Assembly: GCA_947624635.1 (NCBI GenBank)
Contig: CANQLF010000002.1
Location: forward strand, 1-25,361
Direction: 5' to 3'
Length of the DNA: 25,361 bases
DNA from: an uncultured Bacilli bacterium
GTDB lineage: Bacteria; Bacillota_I; Bacilli_A; RF39; UBA660
Made by a program: the position numbers and the translations under genes. This document shows positions 7,371 through 16,000 of the stretch, piece by piece. Numbering within the stretch: the stretch's first letter is position 1; each line of letters starts with the position of its first letter. The notes under the pieces are model-generated. The model saw only the letters and a program-made list of their open reading frames with translations. It was not told where the DNA came from and searched no databases.

Positions 7371-8256
7371 AATGTTACCACGTTACATAAGAGATGCATT
7401 TAAAAGTGTCTTTCGTAACTTTAGCTTAAGTATTGCCTCAATATCATGTATAACAGTAACACTTATATTAGTTTCAGTATCTATAATATTATCTTATAAC
7501 GTAGAGAAATTTACTAAAATTGTTAAAGATGATGTAACAGTAGTAACTTTCTTGAAAACAGAAACAACTAGTGAAGAACTAGAACAAATAAAAAGTGATG
7601 TAGAAAAGTATGACAATGTTGCATCAGTAGAATTATATACAAAAGCACAAAAAAAAGATGAGCTTGCTAAATCCAATAAAACTTATGAAAATATAACTTC
7701 CACTTGGAGTGATGATAAAAATCCGTTACACGATGAATTACTTGTTAAAGTTGTAGATTTAGAAAAAATAAAAACAACAGTAGATAAAATTAAACAAATC
7801 GATAAAGTATACGATGTTAGATATGGTGAAGGAATGGTTGAAAAACTTGTAGTAGTTTTTAAAGGAATTCAAAAAACTATGATAGCGATAGTAATTGGAT
7901 TAATTATAGTTACTGCATTCTTGATTGGTAATACAATTAAGCTTACAATCTATTCAAGAAAAAGAGAAATAGAAATCATGAGATTAGTTGGTGCATCTAA
8001 TACAACTGTTAAATTCCCATTTGTAGTTGAAGGTTTTGTTCTAGGAATATTAGGGTCTATTATACCTATTGGAATAACTATTTATGGATATGGTGCATTT
8101 TATAAATATTTCGATGGACAATTATTTTCACCACTAATAAAATTAGTAAAACCAACACCATATGTTTATACATTATCATTAATTTTACTAGCACTTGGTG
8201 CGATAGTTGGTATGCTTGGTAGTGCAAGAGCAGTAAGGAAGTATCTAAAGATATGA
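7357..8256 (+). CDS. ftsX: cell division permease-like protein FtsX
   Basis: The 299-residue protein has the FtsX plan: a short cytoplasmic N-terminus, a first membrane helix (about 22-46), a large extracellular domain (about 47-168), then three further helices in the C-terminal third. The cytoplasmic motif YSRKREIEIMRLVGAS (199-214) is the FtsX/MacB-type coupling region that contacts FtsE. The extracellular loop is what normally binds the hydrolase or activator partner. GAAGGAA (7341-7347) inside ftsE is the ribosome binding site. The stop TGA overlaps the ATG of the next gene, so all three are translationally linked. Confidence 0.95.
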   Translation: MKLLRMLPRYIRDAFKSVFRNFSLSIASISCITVTLILVSVSIILSYNVEKFTKIVKDDVTVVTFLKTETTSEELEQIKSDVEKYDNVASVELYTKAQKKDELAKSNKTYENITSTWSDDKNPLHDELLVKVVDLEKIKTTVDKIKQIDKVYDVRYGEGMVEKLVVVFKGIQKTMIAIVIGLIIVTAFLIGNTIKLTIYSRKREIEIMRLVGASNTTVKFPFVVEGFVLGILGSIIPIGITIYGYGAFYKYFDGQLFSPLIKLVKPTPYVYTLSLILLALGAIVGMLGSARAVRKYLKI

Positions 8257-9482
8257 TGAAATATATTAAAAGAATAATAAATATCACATTTATAGTATGT
8301 ATGATACTTACTATGTGCACTACTAATTATAAAGTTAAAGCAAAAAGCATTAATGATATGCAAAAAGAACTTGATGCTAAAAGAAGTGAATATAATAAAA
8401 ACCAAGCTAAACAAAATGAATTAAATAAAAATATAGATTATTCAAAATCAGAAATAACAACTTCTCAAAATCAAATTGCTCAAGCAGAAAAAGACATAAA
8501 AGCAACCGGTGAAAAAATTCAAAAGTTAGATAAAGACATTGAACAAAAAGGTGAAGAAATAAATGAACTTATGAAACTACTTCAATTATCCGATGGAGAT
8601 ATAGCTTATCTAGAATATGTCTTTGGTTCAGCTGATATGACTGATTTTATACATAGAGCTTCTATGGTAGAAGAGATTACAGCTTACAATGATGAACAAA
8701 TAAAAGAAATGAATAATATGGTTGAAGAAAGTAAAAAACTTCAAAAAGAATTAAAACAAAAACAAGAAAATTTACAAAAGAAAATAGCACAATTAAATTC
8801 TAATATTAGTCAGTATAATGCATCACTTAGTAGTCTTGATGAAATACAAGTAGATGTTAAAAAAGAAATGGATCAATTACAAAATACAATTAATTATTAT
8901 AAAAAAATATGTCCAAATAAAAATCAAGATGTAAATACTTGTTTAAAAGGACAATTACCTTATGATACATCTTTCTGGAGACCAACAGATTATGGTTATA
9001 TATCAAGTGAATATTCAACTCGTGCTGCACCATGTAGAGGATGTTCAACAGTTCACTTAGGACTAGATATTGGTGGGCGTAACGTAAGAGAATTAAATGT
9101 TTATGCCTCAGCTGCTGGAAAAGTTGTCGGAATAGAAAACAGTAATTCAAATAGCTGTGGTGGAAATTATATTTTAATTCAACACAATGTAAAAGGCTCA
9201 TCTTATACTACAATGTATATGCATCTTAAAAGAGTATTGGTTAGTGTTGGTCAACAAGTAACAAAAGATACAGTAATAGCAATAATGGGTGGTAATCCTT
9301 ATGGTAGTCCTGGTTATACACCTTGGGATCATTGCACAACAGGACAACACTTAGATTTTAGAATTGCTTCAGGATTAAGATCTAGTTCATCTGCGGTTAA
9401 TAATTATTCATTTAATCCAAGAAATCTAGTTAATTTCCCAACTGGCGGAAGAGTATTCTCAGATAGAACAACCGCGTACTAA
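8253..9482 (+). CDS. coiled-coil M23 (LytM) protein, likely FtsEX partner
   Basis: This 409-residue secreted protein has a signal peptide (1-30), a long two-part coiled coil (about 31-115 and 140-217) broken by EYVFGSADMTDFIHRASMV (121-139), and a C-terminal LytM/M23 domain (about 240-397). That break resembles the hinge of CwlO and PcsB, known FtsEX-controlled proteins. The M23 metal motif HLGLD gives His268 and Asp272, and His324 in YMHLK is the first catalytic His. The usual HxH motif reads H366-L-D368, so the third zinc ligand is Asp instead of His. Six cysteines (220, 230, 261, 264, 302, 361) lie in or just before the M23 domain. The start at 8253 overlaps the ftsX stop. It may be a hydrolase with an altered site or an EnvC-like activator. 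Confidence 0.9.
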   Translation: MMKYIKRIINITFIVCMILTMCTTNYKVKAKSINDMQKELDAKRSEYNKNQAKQNELNKNIDYSKSEITTSQNQIAQAEKDIKATGEKIQKLDKDIEQKGEEINELMKLLQLSDGDIAYLEYVFGSADMTDFIHRASMVEEITAYNDEQIKEMNNMVEESKKLQKELKQKQENLQKKIAQLNSNISQYNASLSSLDEIQVDVKKEMDQLQNTINYYKKICPNKNQDVNTCLKGQLPYDTSFWRPTDYGYISSEYSTRAAPCRGCSTVHLGLDIGGRNVRELNVYASAAGKVVGIENSNSNSCGGNYILIQHNVKGSSYTTMYMHLKRVLVSVGQQVTKDTVIAIMGGNPYGSPGYTPWDHCTTGQHLDFRIASGLRSSSSAVNNYSFNPRNLVNFPTGGRVFSDRTTAY

Positions 9483-9512
9483 AGAGACTAAAATATATAG
9501 TTTCTTTTTTTA
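9481..9512 (+). terminator. terminator of the ftsE-ftsX-M23 operon
   Basis: AAAGAGACT (9481-9489) pairs with AGTTTCTTT (9499-9507) over 9 positions with one G-U around a 9-nt loop, and T's continue to 9511. It begins within the stop codon of the M23 gene. Confidence 0.75.
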
Positions 9513-9515
9513 TTT

Positions 9516-9621
9516 TGGAAGTCAAATTATTTTTCAATTTGTTTCTTTTTTTAATATATTTTATTTTACGAATCTATAAATTGTAAACTTTACAACAAAT
9601 TTCACAAAATTGTGGAAAACT
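9516..9621 (+). repeat. upstream block U1, paralogous to 11376-11447
   Basis: Three shared segments occur in the same order as in block U2 further on: 9516-9537 (22 nt, one difference), GAATCTATAAA at 9570-9580, and TTGTGGAAAACT at 9610-9621. U1 has extra bases between segments. In both copies a G-run and a -10-like element follow, then a surface-protein gene. This fills most of the 233-nt gap 9483-9715. Confidence 0.75.
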
Positions 9622-9622
9622 C

Positions 9623-9647
9623 TTGAAATGGGGGGGACTGTTATAAT
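9623..9647 (+). promoter_or_regulatory. promoter with G7 tract in the spacer
   Basis: TTGAAA (9623-9628) and TATAAT (9642-9647) lie only 13 nt apart, with seven G's at 9630-9636 between them. The -10 is extended (TGTTATAAT, 9639-9647), so it may work without the -35. The -35-like and -10 parts align with the promoter of block U2, where spacing is 18 nt. Confidence 0.55.
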
Positions 9648-9715
9648 GGAATTGTTAGGAAGTTGAAAACAATTCTAAAAAGTGTTAATACTAAAAATAG
9701 AAGGAGTAAAATAAA

Positions 9716-11242
9716 ATGATAGAGAATAATAATGAAAGAAGAAAGAAAACAATAACAGTAACAATAATAGGAATAATAGCTATATTAATAGTATTAATAA
9801 CAGCAACCTATGCATACTTTAGTGCAAGTAGCAAAGCAAAAAATCAAGAAATATCTACAGCTAAAGTAGATCTACTTGTAGAGGTAGATCCTGAAGCTAC
9901 CCATATTGAAAACATTAAACCTACTACCTGGTATGTTAGTTCTAATTTTATGTTAGATAATATTAATGAAAATAATGAAGATATAGCCATGATACCAATA
10001 AAAGTAACAAATAAATCTACAATAGATATAAATTTTGACTTAAATTTACAAGCTAAAAATCTTAAATTAAATACTGAAGATAAAGATGGTAATAAACTAG
10101 AAGGTGGTAGTTTAAGTGACATTAAATACATATTAATCGATAGAAATGGTACATCCTTCAGAAAAAATATTTTAAGAAAAATGGGCGACTTTGAAACACC
10201 AGATTATAAACATAAATTACTATTTGATATAAGTCTAAAAAAAGACCAATCATTGGATTATATATTATTTATATATATATCAGATACAGAAGAAGGCCAA
10301 AATCAATTACAAGGATTAACATTTGATGTAGAAATTACTGCAAATACAACTAATAAAACCTCAAGGGTTGGAGAAAAGCTTGCAGATGCAATAAAAAATG
10401 ATTTTGAAATAAAGAATAGGAAACCATCCTATAAAGCTTATCCAACATACAAAGATAATAATGGAACTATAAATGATGATTATTATTTATTAGATAATGG
10501 CCTTTTTAAAATGCAAAATCAAAATATTTATTATTTTAGAGGAGATGTAACTAATGGAAGCTTGGATTATGCTCAAGTATCCGCACAGTTCGGAAAAATA
10601 AAAGATGGAGATTATGCAGGAATGCCAATCGGATGGAGGATATTAAGAATAAATGCTGATGATAGTGTAACTTTGATGTTAGATGACAGTTATCTTTATA
10701 GTATAGATGAATTTTATAATTCTATTAAGTATAGTGAAACAGGTAATACAAAATATTCAGAAAGTAATGTAAAACAAGTTTTGGAAGCATGGTATGATAA
10801 AACATTTAGTGAAGAAGAAAAAGACATGATACAAGAAACAGAGTATTGTAATGATACAGATGGAGAAAAAGTATTAGAAAGATTAAATAAAGATAAGCCA
10901 GAACCAACATTAGAATGTAGTGACGATCATAAAGTGAAAGCATTTATAGGATTACCAACTGCTGATGAAGCTGTTCTTGCTGGAGGACTATTTAATAAAG
11001 GTATAATGTTCAATACTCCATATATTAACAGTACGGTACTTATGACAGCGATTTCAGAAAATAAAATAGCTTATATTTCAAGAGAATTTATAAATCCAGC
11101 TGGTTCAAACGCAAATTCATCATTTGTGGTATTACCAATAATAACGATAAAACCAGAAACTAAACTTTTAGATAGTGTTACATATAATGGAATAACAGTA
11201 CAATCACAATATGGAGCTTATGTAATTGGACCCGAGGAATAA
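9716..11242 (+). CDS. TasA/camelysin-like surface protein with a second C-terminal module
   Basis: The 508-residue protein starts with a basic N-terminus and a hydrophobic segment (about 12-32) running into ATYAYFSASSKAKNQ, the style of the SipW-type signal region of TasA and CalY. Residues about 45-215 hold the TasA-like pattern: STAKVDLLVEV, a segment on protein or matrix stability, then IPIKVTNKSTIDINFDL. TasA-type proteins form extracellular fibres; that is a family fact, not shown here. Residues about 235-490 form a second module with YYFRGDV, GWRILRINADDSV and GLPTADEAVLAGG, plus two cysteines (378, 395), which I recognise as a recurrent surface module but cannot name. GAAGGAG at 9700-9706 is the ribosome binding site. 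No sipW-like peptidase is nearby. Confidence 0.65.
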   Translation: MIENNNERRKKTITVTIIGIIAILIVLITATYAYFSASSKAKNQEISTAKVDLLVEVDPEATHIENIKPTTWYVSSNFMLDNINENNEDIAMIPIKVTNKSTIDINFDLNLQAKNLKLNTEDKDGNKLEGGSLSDIKYILIDRNGTSFRKNILRKMGDFETPDYKHKLLFDISLKKDQSLDYILFIYISDTEEGQNQLQGLTFDVEITANTTNKTSRVGEKLADAIKNDFEIKNRKPSYKAYPTYKDNNGTINDDYYLLDNGLFKMQNQNIYYFRGDVTNGSLDYAQVSAQFGKIKDGDYAGMPIGWRILRINADDSVTLMLDDSYLYSIDEFYNSIKYSETGNTKYSESNVKQVLEAWYDKTFSEEEKDMIQETEYCNDTDGEKVLERLNKDKPEPTLECSDDHKVKAFIGLPTADEAVLAGGLFNKGIMFNTPYINSTVLMTAISENKIAYISREFINPAGSNANSSFVVLPIITIKPETKLLDSVTYNGITVQSQYGAYVIGPEE

Positions 11243-11254
11243 TATTTAAATTAA

Positions 11255-11301
11255 AATAAAAATAAGAATGTTAAAATAAATTAATCATTCTTATTTTTAT
11301 T
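11255..11301 (+). terminator. strong terminator after the TasA-like gene
   Basis: A perfect 16-bp stem, 11255-11270 with 11286-11301, encloses a 15-nt loop; the right arm itself ends in a T-rich run. The left arm is A-rich, so the hairpin could also terminate minus-strand transcripts. It closes a single-gene transcription unit. Confidence 0.8.
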
Positions 11302-11375
11302 ATGTGATTTTTTTGAGTAACATATATACAATTAAATTTGCACGTATTCCTTCTTCTTATATTTATGGAAGTTAA

Positions 11376-11447
11376 ATTATTTTTCAAATCTATATATATA
11401 TTTTATTTTTTTGAATCTATAAAAAATGTCAAAATTTGTGGAAAACT
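11376..11447 (+). repeat. upstream block U2, paralogous to 9516-9621
   Basis: The shared segments are 11376-11397 (22 nt, one difference from U1), GAATCTATAAA at 11413-11423 and TTGTGGAAAACT at 11436-11447. They occur in the same order as in U1 but closer together. Together with the preceding terminator and following promoter, U2 accounts for most of the 335-nt gene-free stretch 11243-11577. In 11480-11577 I see only the AT-rich leader and the AAAGGAA ribosome binding site. Confidence 0.75.
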
Positions 11448-11449
11448 AA

Positions 11450-11479
11450 TTGACTTCTGGAGGGGGATTTTTATATACT
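11450..11479 (+). promoter_or_regulatory. promoter with G-rich spacer
   Basis: TTGACT (11450-11455) and TATACT (11474-11479) are 18 nt apart. The spacer contains GGAGGGGG at 11459-11466, at the same place as the G7 tract in the U1 promoter. Transcription would start near 11486, leaving a leader of about 90 nt. It probably drives both 11578-12981 and 13003-16776. Confidence 0.6.
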
Positions 11480-11577
11480 TATATTATAAATGTAGATAAT
11501 AAAAAGGTTTTAAAGCATATATTAAAATAAGAAGTACAGAAATATATATTATCTAAATAGTAGAAAGGAATTTTAGT

Positions 11578-12981
11578 ATGAGTGAAATGAAATTTTCAAA
11601 AAAAACGGTGTTTGCAATTATAATTCCAATTATAATTGTGATAATTATTTTTTTCTTATTAGTAAGAGGATGTACTAATAAAATTTACACTGTAACATTT
11701 GATTCAAGTGGAGGAAGTATAATAGAATCAATTAAAGTACGAAAAAATGAAAAAATAAATATGCCGACTGATCCAAAGAAAAAAGGATATTCATTCGTTG
11801 GCTGGTACTATGAAAATAAATTATTTGATTTTAACACTAAAATTACCAAAGATATGACGTTGAAAGCACATTGGACAAAAAGTGATTTAGAATTAAATTC
11901 AACAAGTATAAACTTAATGGTGGGTTCAAGTGATAAAATAGAATTTTTATCATTACCAAATGGTTTAAATATAGATGATTTTACATTTTCGTCTAGCAAT
12001 AAAGATATTGTTACTGTTGATGAAAATGGAAATATAAAAGCTATTAAAAATGGTACTGCAATAATAACTATAAAATCAAAAGATGGAAAATATGAAACTA
12101 TTTGTAAAATTACTGTAACAGAAAAACTTATAGAAATTGAAAGTGTCACAATAAATGGTGCATCACAAGTAGATGTTGGAAGTAATATTAAATTGTCTGT
12201 TACATTCAAGCCAGATAATGCAACAAATGGGAAACTAAAATGGGAAAACAGTGATAATAGCATTGCCACTGTAGATGAAAATGGTAATGTAAAAGGAATA
12301 AAAGCAGGAACTGTAACAATTACAGTTAAAACAGAAAATGGAAAAACTGCAACAAAAAAAATAACAATTAAGGAAGTTAAAACATCCCAAAGTAACAATT
12401 CAAACAACAATAATTCTAGCAATACAAAACCAAGTGGGAATACAGGAGGTAACACTACACCTAGTAAGCCATCTGAAGTATTACCTACCAGTGTAAGTAT
12501 AAGTGGTGCTAATACAGTAATTGAAGGAAATACAATACAATTAACTGTGACAGTTTTACCTAGTAATGCTACTAATAAGAATGTAACATGGAGAAGCAAT
12601 GATAATTCCATAGCAAGTGTAGATCAAACTGGTAAAGTTACCGGAAATAGACCGGGTAGTACAACTATAACAGTAACAACTAGTAATGGAAAAGTTGCTA
12701 CACATAGCATAACAGTAATAGAAAAAGAATCGACCTATGATCTTTACTTAACACCTAATACTATGGGTGGAACTGGAAATGCTACACAATATAATTACGA
12801 AGTAAGAAAAGATGGCAAAACATTTACTGATTATATAGGCTTCTACTTTGTGGATAGATATATAGGACCAGATTCAGGAACAATTGATTCTGTAAGTGTT
12901 AAAGCAAACGGAAATAAATCAGTAACATTAACTTTAAAAGATAATAAAACAGCAACAATGTCAGTTCATGTAAATGGTTAA
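11578..12981 (+). CDS. membrane-anchored InlB-repeat / bacterial Ig-like (Big_2) surface protein
   Basis: This 467-residue protein has an N-terminal anchor (about 9-29), then an InlB B-repeat (Flg_new type, about 37-97) recognisable by YTVTFDSSGG, GYSFVGWY and LKAHWT. Three Big_2-like Ig domains follow (about 103-184, 188-267 and 303-382), each with an INGA- or SGAN-type start and the N-x-SIA-T-VD-x-G-x-V/I signature. An Asn/Ser/Pro-rich linker (about 269-302) separates the second and third. A C-terminal module (385-467) is unrecognised. Such domains are found in adhesins and envelope proteins. The anchor ends LVRGC, but Arg at -2 makes a lipoprotein site doubtful. GAAAGGAA (11563-11570) supports this start. 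The next gene follows after 21 nt. Confidence 0.8.
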   Translation: MSEMKFSKKTVFAIIIPIIIVIIIFFLLVRGCTNKIYTVTFDSSGGSIIESIKVRKNEKINMPTDPKKKGYSFVGWYYENKLFDFNTKITKDMTLKAHWTKSDLELNSTSINLMVGSSDKIEFLSLPNGLNIDDFTFSSSNKDIVTVDENGNIKAIKNGTAIITIKSKDGKYETICKITVTEKLIEIESVTINGASQVDVGSNIKLSVTFKPDNATNGKLKWENSDNSIATVDENGNVKGIKAGTVTITVKTENGKTATKKITIKEVKTSQSNNSNNNNSSNTKPSGNTGGNTTPSKPSEVLPTSVSISGANTVIEGNTIQLTVTVLPSNATNKNVTWRSNDNSIASVDQTGKVTGNRPGSTTITVTTSNGKVATHSITVIEKESTYDLYLTPNTMGGTGNATQYNYEVRKDGKTFTDYIGFYFVDRYIGPDSGTIDSVSVKANGNKSVTLTLKDNKTATMSVHVNG

Positions 12982-13002
12982 AAGAAAGGAGTATAAAGTA
13001 TT

Positions 13003-16000
13003 ATGAAAAAAGTAAAAAATCTTATTTTTCTTGGAATAGCAATGTTATTTACATATATAACACCTGTATTTGCAAGAGAAATGAGTATAGACGAACTAGG
13101 TAGTGAAGCATTGAAAAAAGAACCTAGTACAAATTATATATATGTTATAGGTGAATATGCTTTTACATCAAAACACACATTGACAACACAAGATGTAATG
13201 TTAGCTGCAAAATCAATAAAAACTACAGATGATGATGGTAAAACTGATTCAGGTGACATATATAAAAAAATGGCAATACAAAAAATTACAGCAATAAATG
13301 AAATTAAAGATGGCAAAATTGTAGTAACAGGATGGAGGAAAGATGGAGATATATTAAATGGAGGTACAACCTTAGATGATAAAATAGACATCAAATATAT
13401 TGACTATGAATTTTATCCTGAAATTTCAAAAGCCGAAATTAAAACAGAAATACCATCTGATCCAAAATATACAGAATCTCTTAAATCATTGAGTTTTGAA
13501 GGTGGTAATGAAAGCCACAGTAAGAATTTAGAATTTAAAAATGGAAAATTAACAGGTCTTTTATTAAAATATGATGAAATGAGCGATGCTGTATTTAGTG
13601 GAGATGATAAAACTGGTTATTATTTTGCATTTGTAATAAATGTACCTAATGCAACAAATGAAACTACAGTTGATTTAATAGGAGCCAAAAACACAAAAAA
13701 ATTAACAATTAAAAATTTTGATGTAACCGGTGAAAATGCTGGAATATTAGTTTTATGGTCTGTTGATCCTAAAACAAAAAAGGAAAATAAAAATATAAAA
13801 ATAGTAATTGACTATGATGGTAACAAGGAAGATTACAAAGAATCAACTTATACAATTGATTATAGTGATATTGAATTTCAAACTCAAACGGTTGCTAACA
13901 TAAAAGTTGATGGAAGTAGACAAACAAGTGATATTCCAAGTACAGATAAATATCAATTATCACTTTGGGGGTATACATTTCCAGATGATATAAAACTAAG
14001 CGAAGATAATAGTCATAAAAATGGAAACTTATCATATGATCCTCAAACAGGTAAATTAACTGGTACAATCAAAGAACAAAAGCTAAAACATGGTTTTAAT
14101 GATGCTGATTTGGATTCATACTTTTATACTTTTACTATTAGGCCTGAAGTTGTAACAAAAGATATTAAAGTTACCATAAAAAGTGGGGAAAGTAAGGAAA
14201 AAGAATTTAAATTTGATGATTTTACTAAAGATGGGGATAATTATGTATTAAGTGTTTTACAACATATCTCAAAAGAAGAAAAAGATTCTGATGATAAGAA
14301 ACTAACAATTACCGTTGATTCTGATGGAGATAGTAAAGATTATTATTTAAATAGTAAAGAATATACAATTGATTATAGTGATCTTGATTTTGTCGATTTA
14401 CACACTATAACATATAATGATAACGAAGAAAATGAAACTTCTAGTAAAGATATATATGATGGTGAAAAATTACAAAAACCAACAAATCCTGTAAAAGAAC
14501 AACATGAGTTAGATGATAATCAATATAATACTTTCCATCATTGGAATAAACAAGAAGGTGAAAGTGTAAATTCATCAGATAGCGAATTTGAATTTGATGA
14601 AACAAATAAAAGTTTAGAAGAAATTACAGATGATATAACTTTGTATCCAATTTGGGAAATTGATGTTGATCAATATATTAACGACGCAATGACACATATT
14701 AATCAAAAAGAAAGTATTAAGAATATGTTTAAATTTGAAACAACGGAAGAAGAAAAAACATTAAATTTAGAAATATTGGATCGCAATACCAAATTAGAAG
14801 ATATAGAAGATACAGCTATTGCATCAACAATTGCTCATGCACTAGCTTCAGGTGAAATTAAAGATATTACTATAGAACTAGATAAAAATAGTAAGACGTT
14901 TGCTGCTGACAAAGGAAAGAATGAAGATGAATTAAAAACAGAAGTGTCAGCTGGATTAAGGGAATTCTTTGAAAAAGAAGCAGGGGATGCGCAAAAAACA
15001 TTAAATGATTTATATACAAAATGGTCAAAAGATAGCGACGGACTTGAACTAAATATAACTCCTATAGATACAATAGCAAAAGTTAAAGGTCAAGTTGAAA
15101 AATCATCAGTTTCATATTATATAAAAATAGAAGAAGAATTGATGATTACCTTTGATGCAGGAACTTTAACTGATCCAGAAACACAATTTGTAAAAACAGG
15201 TGAAAATCTAACACAAGAACAACTACCTAGTTTAACAATACCTGAAAAAGAACAAGCATATCGTACTTTTGATGGATGGTATAATGAAAGTGAACAAGTT
15301 ACAAATTTAACTGATGTAAGATCAGATACAGAATTAACTGCTCATTATAAATTAAATTTTGATAAATTTATTGAAGATGTTGTTAATGATTTAGATTCTG
15401 ATCAAAAAACAGAATATTCAAATAATTTTCATGACAATTTTGATTTAGTAAAAAATGAAAATAATATAACTATAAAACTAAATAGTCCTAATGTATCATT
15501 ATCTGAACTATCAAAAACAACTATTCCAGGAACTATTGCTTATATATTACAAAAAGGTGAAATTAAAGATATTACTTTAACTGTTGGTGGTAATTCTGAA
15601 ACTTTAAAAATAGGTGATACTTTATCAGGTAGTGATATCAATGCGCTTAAAGCTGAAATTATTGAAGGTGCAAAAGATGTATTTGATAGTGAGTTAGCCA
15701 ACCATGAAAAAGATACAACCCTAGATCAATTAGAATATGAAAATAAAGATTTTAAAATTAAAGTTGGTTCTCCATCTGAAACTATAAAATTGGTAGATAA
15801 AGATGGTGTTGAAGTTACAATTGATGATGAAAAAACTTATACATTTAATTTTGATTCTGATTTTGCTGTTGTAAATAATAGCCCTAAATCTGAATTAGGA
15901 GCACAAGATATTAAAACAGTATTAGAAAAAAATGAATATAGTACAATTTATCTTGATGGAAATTATGAATTAAGTGACACATTAAATATCGAAAAAGATT

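Noticed and set aside
11653..11676. Lipoprotein signal at the end of the anchor of the Big_2 protein (LVRGC)
   Set aside because: Arg at the -2 position does not fit the lipobox, so a simple transmembrane anchor is preferred.
11808..12611. 267-codon open frame on the minus strand
   Set aside because: It is antisense to the Big_2 repeat gene; it is Leu/Val/Phe-rich without domain pattern and has no ribosome binding site, as expected of a shadow of repeated Ig-like sequence.
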